Assembly (NCBI GenBank): GCA_013112725.1
Contig: JABFFZ010000006.1
Coordinates: 45,374-109,373, forward strand
DNA: 64,000 bases
Source: Chloroflexota bacterium
Lineage (GTDB): Bacteria > Chloroflexota > Anaerolineae > Promineifilales > Promineifilaceae
Direction: 5' to 3'
This document shows positions 24,614 through 33,866 of this stretch, in pieces; position 1 is the first letter of the stretch, and every line of letters begins with the position of its first letter. A program made the translations under genes and the position numbers. The notes below the pieces were generated by a model that saw nothing but the letters and a program-made list of their open reading frames with translations, was not told where the DNA came from and did no database searches.

Positions 24614-25477
24614 ATGACGACTATCGAAGTAAAAATTGATGACCGGGCGCGGTTGGTAACGGCCGTACTCGCCGCCAGCGATTGGCCAGATGAGGAGCAA
24701 AAGCAAGTGACCCATGCCGTTCATCCGCACGCCAAACAGACGCGCCAGTTTGTGCAGAAATATAAATATCACCAGGCGGTACGTGGCGTGAATGAGGCGC
24801 TGCTGAATGGGGTGACGCTAGAAGAACTGTTTAGCACGGCCGTGCGCTGCGTCTGGCCCACCTTTGAACCAGCCGAACCGCTGCCCCATTTGCTAAAAAT
24901 CGAGCGCTGGGCGCGCTCCCTGGCCGACTTTGAACACGACACCGACATTGTCACCACCTTGTGGGTGCAGTACCAGGATGTCTGGCAGGAAGCGGTGGCG
25001 GCGCTGCACGGCATTTTTGCCGACGGCCGTGTGGCTGCCTTTCTGGATCGTCTGACCCGCACAAGCAACCCGCCCATCGTGATCATGCCCAATCTGGTCT
25101 ATCCGGCGTTAACGGCCGTGATCGCCACCACCCAAACCACCCTCTACCTGCTGCTGCCGCCGCCCAAAGCCGTGGGCGAGTCCCCTCCCTGGCCTTTTGA
25201 TGAAGACCCTCCCACCGTCGTCGCCACAGTTTGCCACCACCTGAGCATCCGGCTAATGGCCGACCGGTTGGCGGCGCTGGAACGACCGCAGCGCGAACTA
25301 TTCCGCCACGCCGCCGCCACCCTTTGCCTGGAAGCCGCTTTTGATGAATTTGAAGGCCAGGCCTACCAACTGCGCACCAAAAAAGCAGAAAACCTGCCCA
25401 ACCTGCCAGTTGTCACCAACCAACTCCGGCGTTATCTGGATGGCGAATTGGCGGCATTGGCCGACATTTTCTCGTGA
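24614..25477 (+). CDS. Unrecognised cytoplasmic protein
   Basis: A 287-residue soluble protein with no signal or membrane segment. Composition is ordinary for this genome and codon use is consistent with neighbours, so it is a genuine gene. Visible features are an N-terminal Lys/Asp strand pattern (IEVKIDDRARLV), a helical middle with many Trp and Ala, VIMPNLVYPALTAV, and a C-terminal helix pair ending LRRYLDGELAALADIF. No catalytic motif is recognised; a HExxH zinc site is not present. Flanked by repeat hairpins on both sides. Confidence 0.7.
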   Translation: MTTIEVKIDDRARLVTAVLAASDWPDEEQKQVTHAVHPHAKQTRQFVQKYKYHQAVRGVNEALLNGVTLEELFSTAVRCVWPTFEPAEPLPHLLKIERWARSLADFEHDTDIVTTLWVQYQDVWQEAVAALHGIFADGRVAAFLDRLTRTSNPPIVIMPNLVYPALTAVIATTQTTLYLLLPPPKAVGESPPWPFDEDPPTVVATVCHHLSIRLMADRLAALERPQRELFRHAAATLCLEAAFDEFEGQAYQLRTKKAENLPNLPVVTNQLRRYLDGELAALADIFS

Positions 25478-25528
25478 TGCGTGAACCGTGAGGTTTCTTT
25501 GGTCACCCATCACGTATCACGCATCACT
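25473..25528. repeat. Tandem-word hairpin, GTGATGCGTGA class
   Basis: CGTGATGCGTGAACCGTGAG then GTTTCTTTGGTCACCCATC and ACGTATCACGCATCACTTG. Starts within the stop of the upstream gene. Same class as 33830, 34909, 46098, 52391 and 55455. Confidence 0.7.
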
Positions 25529-25548
25529 TGAACCAAGAGGAGAAAACA

Positions 25549-26322
25549 ATGAGTGACGAGTACATTCTCACCCGCATAGACGGCCGTGTGGGTGTTGCCC
25601 AAATCAACCGCCCCAAAGCCCTCAACGCCCTCAATGTAGATGTGATGAGGGAATTGATGTCGGCGTTGGAACAGTTTGACGACGATGAGGCCATTGGCTG
25701 CCTGGTGATTACCGGCAATGAACGCGCTTTTGCTGCCGGCGCCGACATTAAAGCCATGGCCGAAGCCACCCCGGTGTCCATGCTCAACAGCTCTATGATA
25801 GACCAATGGGACCGGCTGCAAAAGATCACCAAGCCGGTCATTGCGGCCGTGTCTGGCTTTGCGTTAGGCGGCGGCTGCGAACTGGCCATGGCCTGCGACA
25901 TGATCGTCGCCAGCGAGAGCGCCCAGTTCGGCCAGCCGGAAATCAACCTTGGTGTCATGCCCGGCGCCGGCGGTACACAGCGCATGACCCGTGCTGTGGG
26001 CAAGGCATTGGCGATGGAGATTGTGTTGAACGGCCGTTTCCTCTCCGCCCATGAAGCCCAACAATACGGCCTGGTCAACCGGGTTGTACCCGTGGAACTC
26101 TACCTGGAAGAAGCCATCAAACTGGCCCAATCTATAGCCGAACGCGCCCCCGTGGCCATACGCCTGGCCAAAGAAGCCGTCAACGCCGCCTTTGAAACCA
26201 ATTTGCAATCAGGATTAGGACTGGAACGCCGCCTCTTTTATATGCTCTTTGCCACTGCCGACCAGAAAGAAGGCATGGACGCCTTTATTAACAAACGCCC
26301 GCCGGCTTGGCAAGGACAGTAA
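25549..26322 (+). CDS. Enoyl-CoA hydratase (crotonase)
   Basis: Hydrates trans-2-enoyl-CoA to 3-hydroxyacyl-CoA in fatty-acid beta-oxidation. The 257-residue protein follows the classical crotonase closely: AFAAGADIKAMAE (oxyanion hole), VSGFALGGGCELAMACD and FGQPEINLGVMPGAGGTQR, with both catalytic Glu residues present. ATG 25549 (MSDEYIL) has AAGAGGAG upstream; a TTG at 25528 would read into the repeat. No other beta-oxidation gene is adjacent. Confidence 0.93.
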   Translation: MSDEYILTRIDGRVGVAQINRPKALNALNVDVMRELMSALEQFDDDEAIGCLVITGNERAFAAGADIKAMAEATPVSMLNSSMIDQWDRLQKITKPVIAAVSGFALGGGCELAMACDMIVASESAQFGQPEINLGVMPGAGGTQRMTRAVGKALAMEIVLNGRFLSAHEAQQYGLVNRVVPVELYLEEAIKLAQSIAERAPVAIRLAKEAVNAAFETNLQSGLGLERRLFYMLFATADQKEGMDAFINKRPPAWQGQ

Positions 26323-26387
26323 TCGGTGAACGGTAATCGGTAAACAGTGACCGATAACCGATGACCGGTAACCGATTACTGATCCGG
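26320..26387. repeat. Tandem-word hairpin, AATCGGTAATCGG class
   Basis: GTAATCGGTGAACGGTAATC, GGTAAACAGTGA, then CCGATAACCGATGACCGGTA and ACCGATTACTG. Lies between the convergent crotonase and clpS genes; the clpS stop is inside the right arm. Confidence 0.75.
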
Positions 26388-26714
26388 TTCAATGGTAAAC
26401 CGAAACGGAAACCCTTGCAGGCGGGCGGCAAAAGTGGCCTGGGCCACACGCCGCTCTGCTTCCGCTTTTGGCAGCACATCCACGACTGACTGCCCCTCTG
26501 TATGTACCTGCCACATAATGGCCTCGGCAAAAATCAGCGGCTTGTAGAAAAACTGCACCATTGCCCACACCACAAAATCCATCGTCGTAATGGGGTCGTC
26601 GTGGGCAATCACCTTCCAGCGGGCATCGTCTACGGCCGTGTCCTCAAAAACTGGCAACTCTTGCACATCTGGGGCCGCAACAGTAAGCATTTGTAAATGA
26701 GTTAGGCGGGTCAT
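26376..26714 (-). CDS. clpS: ATP-dependent Clp protease adaptor ClpS
   Basis: N-degron adaptor delivering substrates to ClpAP-type proteases. The 112-residue protein has an N-terminal extension of about 30 residues and the ClpS core: WKVIAHDDPITTMDFVVW (the Asp-Asp and Met/Thr of the pocket), the helix HTEGQSVV region, and VAQATFAARLQGFPFRFTIEP. The usual acidic/hydrophobic pocket residues appear kept. No clpA or clpC lies nearby. The start is uncertain; ATG at 26690 (MLTVAAP) is also in frame. Confidence 0.85.
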   Translation of the reverse strand: MTRLTHLQMLTVAAPDVQELPVFEDTAVDDARWKVIAHDDPITTMDFVVWAMVQFFYKPLIFAEAIMWQVHTEGQSVVDVLPKAEAERRVAQATFAARLQGFPFRFTIEPDQ

Positions 26715-26729
26715 TTTTCCACTTGTCCA

Positions 26730-26796
26730 ATATCTCTTATGAAAATGATCTTTTCATCGGTGCACATGTAACACGATTTGGCAAATCGTGCTACTT
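26730..26796. repeat. Dispersed repeat R1, copy a
   Basis: About 60 bp starting TCTCTTATGAAAATGATC and ending in the palindrome GTAACACGATTTG-G-CAAATCGTGCTAC. Copy b at 57398-57465 is in the opposite orientation and matches at most positions. A third partial match, CACTGATGAAAA, is at 63900. Confidence 0.75.
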
Positions 26797-27066
26797 CTGT
26801 TCGAGTCAGACATCCAAGTTCGTTGAGAAATCGGATGTCTGGTTGCCACCCAGTAGTCTAGCGTTCATTGTGATACGGTTTGCCCACCAGGTCAACCCTC
26901 GTAAGGCACTATTCATGCCCTGTTGCCTGAAAAAACAATCACCTGTAAACTGTTGCCATGAGGGAAAGATTGGAGTAAAAATAGGGACGTTTACGGGACA
27001 TCCTGGTGAACTAACTCCGAACTAATCAGCTGTTGCATCAATCTCTATACGGCTTAACAAAAGACT
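26797..27066. other. Non-coding region upstream of the opp operon
   Basis: Begins with an inverted repeat CAGACATCC...GGATGTCTG (26807-26840); the right half, GAGAAATCGGATGTCTG, recurs at 48173. The remainder, which should contain the opp promoter, shows no convincing -35/-10 pair, and no plausible gene is seen. Confidence 0.4.
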
Positions 27067-28071
27067 ATGACCACTATTTTAGATGTACGTAATCTGGTAA
27101 CACGATTTTACACAGAGGATGGCGTGGTTCACGCCGTTAACGGTATCAGCTACACCCTGGATGAAGGTGAATCTATGGCCATTGTCGGTGAAAGCGGCTC
27201 CGGCAAATCAGTAGGGGTCATGTCTATTATGGGGTTGATCCCTTCCCCACCCGGCAAAGTAGAAGCTGGTGAAGTGCTGTATAACGGCCGTGACCTCCTC
27301 AAACTCTCCCCGGAAGAATTGCGCCAGTTGCGTGGCAGCGAAATCGCCATGATCTTCCAGGACCCCATGACCTCCCTCAACCCCGTCCTCACCGTTGGCC
27401 TGCAAATGACCGAAGCCCTGGAGCTGCACCTGAACATGAGCAGCGCCCAGGCCAAAGAACGCGCCGTAGAAATGCTGCAATTAGTAGGCATCCCCAATGC
27501 CGCCGACCGGTTAGACGATTATCCCCACCAATTCTCCGGCGGCCAACGCCAACGCCTGATGATCGCCATGGCCCTCAGTTGCAACCCCTCCATCCTCATT
27601 GCCGACGAACCCACCACCGCCCTGGATGTCACCATCCAGGCCCAAATCATCGAGTTAGTGCAAAAATTACAGCAAGAATTGGGCATGGCCATCATCTGGA
27701 TCACCCATGATCTGGGTGTGGTCGCCGGCATGGTGCAAAAATTGGCCGTCATGTATGCTGGTTTTATTGTGGAGTATGGGTCTGTCCATGATCTCTATAA
27801 TCTTACCAGCCACCCCTATACTCTCGGCCTGCTCAATTCAATCCCAAAGGTGGATGCCAGAGAACGTACCCGGTTATCCTCCATCGAAGGTCTCCCACCT
27901 GATTTACTCATGGAACCAAAACGCTGTCCATTTGCTCCCCGTTGTACTTTTGCGGTGGAGCGCTGCTGGGAAGAAAACCCACCTTTGATAAGCATAGCCC
28001 CGGCACACTCGTCTGCCTGCTGGCAATGGGAAGTCGTCCGTTCACAATCGAAAGTTGGAGTTGCGGCATGA
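27067..28071 (+). CDS. oppD: Oligopeptide/dipeptide ABC transporter ATP-binding protein (OppD-like)
   Basis: First ATPase of a peptide-type ABC importer. The 334-residue protein has Walker A GESGSGKS, the Q-loop in [16 protein letters not shown] signature [15 protein letters not shown], Walker [15 protein letters not shown]-loop WITHDLGVV and the C-terminal Cys-rich oligopeptide-transporter domain ([18 protein letters not shown]). It opens an operon in the order D-F-A-B-C and overlaps oppF by four bases (ATGA). Confidence 0.93.
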   Translation: MTTILDVRNLVTRFYTEDGVVHAVNGISYTLDEGESMAIVGESGSGKSVGVMSIMGLIPSPPGKVEAGEVLYNGRDLLKLSPEELRQLRGSEIAMIFQDPMTSLNPVLTVGLQMTEALELHLNMSSAQAKERAVEMLQLVGIPNAADRLDDYPHQFSGGQRQRLMIAMALSCNPSILIADEPTTALDVTIQAQIIELVQKLQQELGMAIIWITHDLGVVAGMVQKLAVMYAGFIVEYGSVHDLYNLTSHPYTLGLLNSIPKVDARERTRLSSIEGLPPDLLMEPKRCPFAPRCTFAVERCWEENPPLISIAPAHSSACWQWEVVRSQSKVGVAA

Positions 28072-29075
28072 GTCAGAAAAATGGCAAGGAAGTCCTGGTC
28101 AGTGTCAATGACCTCAAATTACATTTCCCCATTATGCGTGGCGTCATCCGGCGGCAAGTGGGTGCCGTGAAAGCGGTAGATGGGGTAACTTTTGATATTT
28201 ATAAAGGCGAGACTCTGGGGTTAGTGGGCGAAAGTGGTTGCGGCAAATCCACCGCCGGGCGCGCCATTCTGCAACTGCTCAAACCAACGGCCGGTGAAGT
28301 CTATTTTGAAGATCGTGATCTGACAAAATTGAGCAAAGGGGATTTACGGCGCGCTCGCCGCCATATGCAGATGATCTTTCAGGACCCGCAGGCTTCACTT
28401 AATCCCCGGTTAACTGTCGGCAGCATCATCAGCGAACCACTGGAAATCCACAATGTGGGTGACCGCGAAAGCCGCAAAGAACGAGTGCAAGAACTATTGC
28501 GCGTGGTTGGTCTGAATCCTTATTTCATCAGCCGTTATCCCCACGAATTTTCCGGCGGGCAGCGCCAACGAATCGGCATTGCACGGGCATTGGCCACCAA
28601 TCCCAGTTTCATTGTGGCCGATGAGCCCATTTCCGCTTTGGATGTGTCCATTCAGGCGCAGGTGGTAAATCTGCTCGATGATCTGAAAGCAGAGTTAGGG
28701 CTAACCTATTTGTTTATTGCCCATGATCTTTCTATGGTGCGGTATATCAGTGACCGGGTGGCGGTTATGTATTTAGGCAAGATCGTCGAATTAGGCAGCC
28801 GCGATGATGTGTATGATCGGCCGTACCACCCCTATACCCAGGCATTGTTATCCGCCATTCCTATCCCCGATCCTGATAAAGAAGCCCGGCGCGAGCGTAT
28901 AATCTTAAAAGGCGAGGTGCCGAGTCCGGCCAACCCGCCAACGGGCTGCCGTTTTCATACCCGCTGCCAATATGCGACGGAGATTTGCAGCCAACAGGAC
29001 CCTGAATTTCGGAATTTGGGCACGGCCGTGCAATCTCACATGGTCGCCTGCCATCATGCGGAAAAATTCATGTGA
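28068..29075 (+). CDS. oppF: Oligopeptide/dipeptide ABC transporter ATP-binding protein (OppF-like)
   Basis: Second ATPase of the importer, 335 residues. Walker [23 protein letters not shown], signature [15 protein letters not shown], Walker [23 protein letters not shown], and the Cys-containing C-terminal domain ([18 protein letters not shown]). ATG 28068 overlaps the oppD stop, so the two are translationally coupled and expected to form a heterodimer. Confidence 0.93.
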   Translation: MSQKNGKEVLVSVNDLKLHFPIMRGVIRRQVGAVKAVDGVTFDIYKGETLGLVGESGCGKSTAGRAILQLLKPTAGEVYFEDRDLTKLSKGDLRRARRHMQMIFQDPQASLNPRLTVGSIISEPLEIHNVGDRESRKERVQELLRVVGLNPYFISRYPHEFSGGQRQRIGIARALATNPSFIVADEPISALDVSIQAQVVNLLDDLKAELGLTYLFIAHDLSMVRYISDRVAVMYLGKIVELGSRDDVYDRPYHPYTQALLSAIPIPDPDKEARRERIILKGEVPSPANPPTGCRFHTRCQYATEICSQQDPEFRNLGTAVQSHMVACHHAEKFM

Positions 29076-29076
29076 C

Positions 29077-29131
29077 GTTTGTAGTAGGCGATTTATCGCC
29101 TGTATACAGTAATAAATCGCTTACTACAAAC
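29077..29131. repeat. Long hairpin between oppF and oppA
   Basis: GTTTGTAGTAGGCGATTTAT and ATAAATCGCTTACTACAAAC pair over about 19 of 20 positions around a 15-nt loop. There is no T-tract, so it more likely sets the oppF/oppA expression ratio (mRNA processing or 3' protection) than terminates transcription. It also contains GCGATTTATCGC. Confidence 0.7.
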
Positions 29132-29242
29132 CATCTCATTAAGGAGGTGATGCATACACAAGAAGTAAGAACCGTTTCATCCATAGAGCGAGGAGTACAC
29201 CTTATCTAAAACCCCGATAATCTCAAATGTGGAGGAGATTCA

Positions 29243-31336
29243 ATGTTTACGCAAAAAAAATCACTATTATGGTTAGCGGCTTTAGCCATCATTGCCCTGG
29301 CAATTGCCGCCTGCCAGCCGCAGGTACAAACCGTTGAAGTCACCCGCGTCGTGGAAACCACCGTTGTCGAAACCGTGACAGTGGAAGGGCAGGCAGTCGA
29401 AGTCACCCGCGTTGTCACCGAAACCGTTGTGGAAACCGTTGTCGAGACCGTCACTGTGGAAGTGCCGGCGCCCGGCGAAGAGGTAGCCCCCGCTGAATTC
29501 ATGTCCCCAGACAACACCACCTACCGCGTCCAAACCTTTGGTGACATTGACACCATGGACCCCAACCTGGCCTATGACACCGCCAGCGGCGGTCTTATCA
29601 TGAACACCATGGAGCCGCTCATCTTCTTTAACCATAAAGATGCCAATACCTTTGTGCCGGTACTCGCCAAAGAAGTACCCAGCCTGGAAAACGGCCTCAT
29701 CTCTGAAGATGGCCTCACCTACACCTTCAATATCCGCGAAGGCGTCACCTTCCATGAAGGTGGCACCCTGGAGCCCCACGATGTGGCCTACACCTTCCAG
29801 CGGGGCCTGTTACAATCAGACCCCAATGGCCCGCAATGGCTGCTGATTGAGCCATTGATGGGTGGTGGCTATCACGACATCACCTACCTGGTTGATGCCG
29901 AAGGCACCTATGAAGGCGACCCTGATGCGCTGAAGGGAGCAGACCCCGCCGCCCTGGTAGCCGCCTGTGAGGCTGTACAGGCCGCTGTTGTTGCTGACGA
30001 TGACGCCGGCACTGTTACCTTTAATCTGGCCGCACCCTGGGGGCCATTCCTGGCTACCATTGCCCAGACCTGGGGTTCCGTCCTGGACATGGAATGGGCC
30101 ATAGAGCAAGGCGCCTGGGATGGTAGTTGCGATACCTGGCAAAACTACTATGCCCCCGGCTCTGAAAATGATGAACTATCAGCCGTGATCAACGGTACCG
30201 GCCCCTTCATGCTGGAAAGCTGGACGCCCGGTGAGGGTTACGTCCTGGTCGCCAATGACAACTATTGGCGCGCCGCCGATGACCCCATGTGGGAAGGTGG
30301 CCCGGCCGGCCCCGCCGCCATCAAAACTATCGTCGTCTCCCTGGTGAACGAATGGGGTACCCGCTTCACCTCCCTGCAAGTTGGGGACGCCGAGTCCGTT
30401 GCCGTACCTGTGGCTAATCGGCCAGAGGTGGATGCCTACGTTGGTGAGTTTTGCGATTACGCCACCGGTGAATGTACGCCAAACCCCAACAATCCTAATG
30501 GGCCTTTGCGCAAATGGGGCGGCCTGCCCAGTGCCTCCCGTACCGACATGTTCATGACCTTCGATGTTGGCGAATCTTCACCTTACATTGGTAGCGGCCA
30601 ACTGGATGGTAATGGTATTCCGCCTAACTTCTTCTCCGATATTCACGTGCGCAAAGCCATGAACTACTGCTTTGACTACGACACCTACATTGCTGAAGCG
30701 CTAAACGGCGAAGGTGTGCGCAATAATGGTCCGATCATTCTTGGCATGTTGGGCTACAATGAAGATGGTGAGTATTACCCCTACGATCCGGAACAATGCG
30801 CCGCCGAACTGGCGCAGGCCTGGGATGGTCAATTACCGGAAGTTGGTTTCCGCTTCCAGGTTGGCTATAACACCGGTAACACCACCCGCCAGACAATCTG
30901 CGAAATTTTGCAGGCTGAACTGGGCGCAATTGACAGCAAATACCAGGTAGAATGTATTGGTCTACCCTGGCCCACCTTCCTGCGTACCTTCCGCGCTTCC
31001 CAGATTCCGGTCATCGCCAGCGGTTGGGTTGAGGACATCCATGACCCGCACAACTGGGTGCAGCCGTTCACCATTGGCACTTATGCCGGCCGTCAGAAAC
31101 TGCCAGCTGAGATCATTGACCAGTTTAAGGCGCTGGTAGATGCCGGTGTAGCCACCGCCGATCCGGCCGAACGTGAACAAATCTACTTTGAATTGCAGAA
31201 GCTGCATCACGATCTGGCCATTCAGGTGACGTTGGCCCAGGCTTTGGGTGCCCGCTATGAACAGCGGTGGGTGCAAGGCTGGTACTTCAACCCCATCTAC
31301 TTCGATACCTATTACTACCCCTTGTCCCTGAAATAA
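29243..31336 (+). CDS. oppA: Oligopeptide-type solute-binding lipoprotein (SBP family 5)
   Basis: Substrate-binding component of the importer, 697 residues. A lipoprotein signal ends in AIAAC (Cys about 24). Then comes a tether of about 45 residues made of diverged repeats of VVETVTVE and VEVTRVV, which spaces the domain from the membrane and is typical of Chloroflexota binding proteins. The mature domain follows the family 5 plan (DTMDPNLAYDT, VTFHEGGTLEPHDVAYTF, GTGPFMLESWTPGEGY, DIHVRKAMNYCFDYD). GGAGGAG precedes the ATG. Adjacent GlcNAc genes hint at muropeptide or chito-oligosaccharide ligands. Confidence 0.93.
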   Translation: MFTQKKSLLWLAALAIIALAIAACQPQVQTVEVTRVVETTVVETVTVEGQAVEVTRVVTETVVETVVETVTVEVPAPGEEVAPAEFMSPDNTTYRVQTFGDIDTMDPNLAYDTASGGLIMNTMEPLIFFNHKDANTFVPVLAKEVPSLENGLISEDGLTYTFNIREGVTFHEGGTLEPHDVAYTFQRGLLQSDPNGPQWLLIEPLMGGGYHDITYLVDAEGTYEGDPDALKGADPAALVAACEAVQAAVVADDDAGTVTFNLAAPWGPFLATIAQTWGSVLDMEWAIEQGAWDGSCDTWQNYYAPGSENDELSAVINGTGPFMLESWTPGEGYVLVANDNYWRAADDPMWEGGPAGPAAIKTIVVSLVNEWGTRFTSLQVGDAESVAVPVANRPEVDAYVGEFCDYATGECTPNPNNPNGPLRKWGGLPSASRTDMFMTFDVGESSPYIGSGQLDGNGIPPNFFSDIHVRKAMNYCFDYDTYIAEALNGEGVRNNGPIILGMLGYNEDGEYYPYDPEQCAAELAQAWDGQLPEVGFRFQVGYNTGNTTRQTICEILQAELGAIDSKYQVECIGLPWPTFLRTFRASQIPVIASGWVEDIHDPHNWVQPFTIGTYAGRQKLPAEIIDQFKALVDAGVATADPAEREQIYFELQKLHHDLAIQVTLAQALGARYEQRWVQGWYFNPIYFDTYYYPLSLK

Positions 31337-31351
31337 ACCGGGGTTTCAACG

Positions 31352-31390
31352 CTGGCGGCAGCCATTAACTGGCTGCCGCCAGTCCTTTTT
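31352..31390 (+). terminator. Hairpin terminator after oppA
   Basis: CTGGCGGCAGCCA (31352-31364) and TGGCTGCCGCCAG (31370-31382) form a perfect 13-bp stem, followed by TCCTTTTT. A second hairpin, GGCGGTATTC...GAATACCGCC (about 31401-31423), follows. It probably allows partial readthrough into oppB, giving excess binding protein. Confidence 0.8.
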
Positions 31391-31592
31391 AGGCAAAAGG
31401 GCGGTATTCTTTAGCGAATACCGCCTTGATTCCCATCTATCATTTCAAGCAAATCCAGTGCAGATTGTGAACACTTGGTGCAGAGTATGTAGCGGATTTT
31501 CTTGAAAGAGCGCCATAAGACGTGGAATTGACGGTGTATAATGACTGTATGAAAAGCACACTATCATCACTTTTTGAGTATGCGAGGTACGT

Positions 31593-32657
31593 ATGACCAC
31601 TTATATCATTCGCCGCTTATTGATCATGCCCATTACTCTGATGGGTGTCACCTTTCTCATTTTTGCCATGATGCAAATCCTGGGGCCGGTTGAGCGATCG
31701 GCTCTGTATGTGCGCGATGTGCCCAAAACCGAGAATCAGATCAATGCTATTATTGAAAGATATGGGCTGGCCGATCCGATTCATTTTCAATACTGGTATT
31801 GGCTGGTAGGGCGCCAGGACCCGCAAACCGGTGATGTTGTGGGGGGCATTTTGCGTGGCGATCTGGGTTTTTCCCGTACCGGCCGCGAACCGGTTATTGA
31901 TATGTTACAACGGCGATTCCCGGCCACGCTGGAACTGGCATTGTGGGCCATGATACCTATTATTGCTGGCGGCATCTGGATGGGCATGAAAGCGGCGTTA
32001 AACCATAACAGGCCGGTGGATCAGGTATCCCGCGTTTTTGCTACGTTAGGCTGGTCAATTCCCACGTTTGTATTGGGTCTGCTATTACTCCTGATTTTTT
32101 ATGCCCGGCTTGGCTGGTTTGCCCCTGGACGCTTATCAACCCAATTTGCATTAGAAGTCACCCGGCCTGGTTTTATACAGTACACCAAGATGATGACGGT
32201 GGATGCGCTGTTGAATCTGCGGTTTGATATTTTTATAGACGCGCTGACGCATCTGGTGATGCCGGTTATTACGCTGGCCGTCATTCAGTGGGCGCTTTTG
32301 CTGCGTGTGACTCGCTCATCCATGCTGGAAGAGATGCGGCAGGATTATGTGCGCACGGCCCGGTCAAAAGGGCTGAAAGAGCGGACGGTGGTCAACCGTC
32401 ACATTCGCCGCAATGCGCTTATCCCAGTAGTGACAATTGCCGGGGCCACGCTGGCCGGTTTAATGAATGGGGCGGTGGTAACCGAAACAATTTTTAATTA
32501 TCCTGGCCTGGGACAAATGGCGGCGGAAGCGGCCGTCACGTTGGATGTTATCACCATGTTGGGGTTTGCCTTGTTTAATGGCATCTTGTTTATTGGGGCT
32601 TACTTGATAGTAGATATTCTGTATGTGGTGATTGACCCGCGCATACGTCTTTCTTAG
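31593..32657 (+). CDS. oppB: Oligopeptide ABC transporter permease (OppB-like)
   Basis: Inner-membrane permease, 354 residues, about six helices. Starts with the family N-terminus (YIIRRLLIMPITLMGVTFLIF) and has the EAA loop near VRTARSKGLKERTVV, which contacts the ATPases, and the terminal FNGILFIGAYLIVDILYVVIDPRI. A TATAAT sequence about 55 bp upstream could be an internal promoter, but no matching -35 is clear. Confidence 0.93.
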   Translation: MTTYIIRRLLIMPITLMGVTFLIFAMMQILGPVERSALYVRDVPKTENQINAIIERYGLADPIHFQYWYWLVGRQDPQTGDVVGGILRGDLGFSRTGREPVIDMLQRRFPATLELALWAMIPIIAGGIWMGMKAALNHNRPVDQVSRVFATLGWSIPTFVLGLLLLLIFYARLGWFAPGRLSTQFALEVTRPGFIQYTKMMTVDALLNLRFDIFIDALTHLVMPVITLAVIQWALLLRVTRSSMLEEMRQDYVRTARSKGLKERTVVNRHIRRNALIPVVTIAGATLAGLMNGAVVTETIFNYPGLGQMAAEAAVTLDVITMLGFALFNGILFIGAYLIVDILYVVIDPRIRLS

Positions 32658-32759
32658 TTCCGAAATGGGGTGGCACGGTGGGGCCGCCGGCCACAGCATA
32701 AACATGATGACAAATTGCCGACTGGAAGTCGGCGCTATCAGCAAAGCAGAGGTGTAGAT

Positions 32760-33824
32760 ATGACAATCAATACCAGTGAGGCAGTAACTCCGGCGGGTAG
32801 ACCCGCCGGTATTCCTCTGGATGAGGGCTTTCTGCGGCCACCCAGCCGGCTGGAAAAAGCGGTGGGGCCAGAGTGGGCGCGCCTGATCAAGGGTATTTTC
32901 ACCAACCCGCTTTCCGTATTGGGGCTGATCATCGTGACCGGTTTTATTTTGGTTGCTCTGTTTGCACCTGTATTAGCGCCGCCGCCGAAACCTGGCGCAA
33001 ACCCCTATCAAATTCCGCGTGATGGTTTCTTGCCGGAACCCAAACCGCCGGGGACGCCATGGAATAAAAATGCGCCTTATTATGTGCCCAGGTGGTACAG
33101 CCTGACCGGTAATGAGGAGTGGGTGCATTTGTTGGGTACCACTGGGGGGCAGTATGATATCTGGTATGCTCTGGTATGGGGCACACGCACGGCACTGCTG
33201 GCGGGCACGGCCGTTGTTGCTGTATCAGCCATCGTCGGTATTTTAATTGGCTCAGTGGCCGGCTATTTTGGTGGCCTGGTTGATGAAGTGCTGATGCGTA
33301 TCCTGGAAATTTTTGTCGTCTTTCCCAGTCTGGTGGCCGTATTGGTGCTCTCCTCTATTCTGGTGCCTATCTTTGGCCGCAGTTTGTGGCCGGCAATGAT
33401 CGCCCTGATTGTGTTTGGCTGGATGGGTTACGCCCGTTTGTTGCGCGGCGATATTTTGTCAAATAAGGAACGAGATTACGTCATGGCCGCTAGAGCCAGC
33501 GGCGCAAGAGATACCCATATTATTCTCAAACACGTACTGCCCAATGCTATCTTCCCCACGCTGGTATTCCTCTCACTGGATATGGGGTCTATTGTGCTGA
33601 GCTTTGCGGCGCTGAGTTTCCTGGGCGTGGGCGTAGAGCCGGGTTATGCCGACTGGGGGCAGATTGTGAGCTTTGCCCGGAATTATATCGTGTCGTTAGA
33701 CACGTTCTGGTACGTCATTGTGTTCCCGGCTATCGCCTTGCTGTTGTATGGATTGGGTTGGAACTTATTGGGGGATGCCCTGCGGGATATTTTAGACCCG
33801 AAGTTGCGGGGGAAAATTGGTTGA
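32760..33824 (+). CDS. oppC: Oligopeptide ABC transporter permease (OppC-like)
   Basis: Second permease, 354 residues, with the OppC N-terminal cytoplasmic extension, a first helix (LSVLGLIIVTGFILVALFAP), a long periplasmic loop rich in Pro (about 95-150), then five helices with the EAA-type loop YVMAARASGARDTHII and the end GLGWNLLGDALRDILDPKL. ATG 32760 follows AGAGGTG. It ends the importer operon, which converges with the GlcNAc genes. Confidence 0.93.
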   Translation: MTINTSEAVTPAGRPAGIPLDEGFLRPPSRLEKAVGPEWARLIKGIFTNPLSVLGLIIVTGFILVALFAPVLAPPPKPGANPYQIPRDGFLPEPKPPGTPWNKNAPYYVPRWYSLTGNEEWVHLLGTTGGQYDIWYALVWGTRTALLAGTAVVAVSAIVGILIGSVAGYFGGLVDEVLMRILEIFVVFPSLVAVLVLSSILVPIFGRSLWPAMIALIVFGWMGYARLLRGDILSNKERDYVMAARASGARDTHIILKHVLPNAIFPTLVFLSLDMGSIVLSFAALSFLGVGVEPGYADWGQIVSFARNYIVSLDTFWYVIVFPAIALLLYGLGWNLLGDALRDILDPKLRGKIG

Positions 33825-33829
33825 TGACA

Positions 33830-33866
33830 AGTGATGCGTGAGATCCATTGCGTGTCACGCATCACG
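33830..33866. repeat. Tandem-word hairpin, GTGATGCGTGA class
   Basis: AGTGATGCGTGAGATCCATT then GCGTGTCACGCATCACG. Sits between the convergent oppC and SIS-isomerase genes and could terminate both. Confidence 0.65.

Noticed and set aside
26723..27025. A 100-codon ORF upstream of oppD
   Set aside because: It is built from repeat R1 and the following hairpin, without ribosome binding site or recognisable protein features.
31536..31549. Promoter with TATAAT before oppB
   Set aside because: TTGACG lies only three bases from TATAAT, too close for a sigma-70 promoter; no other -35 fits.
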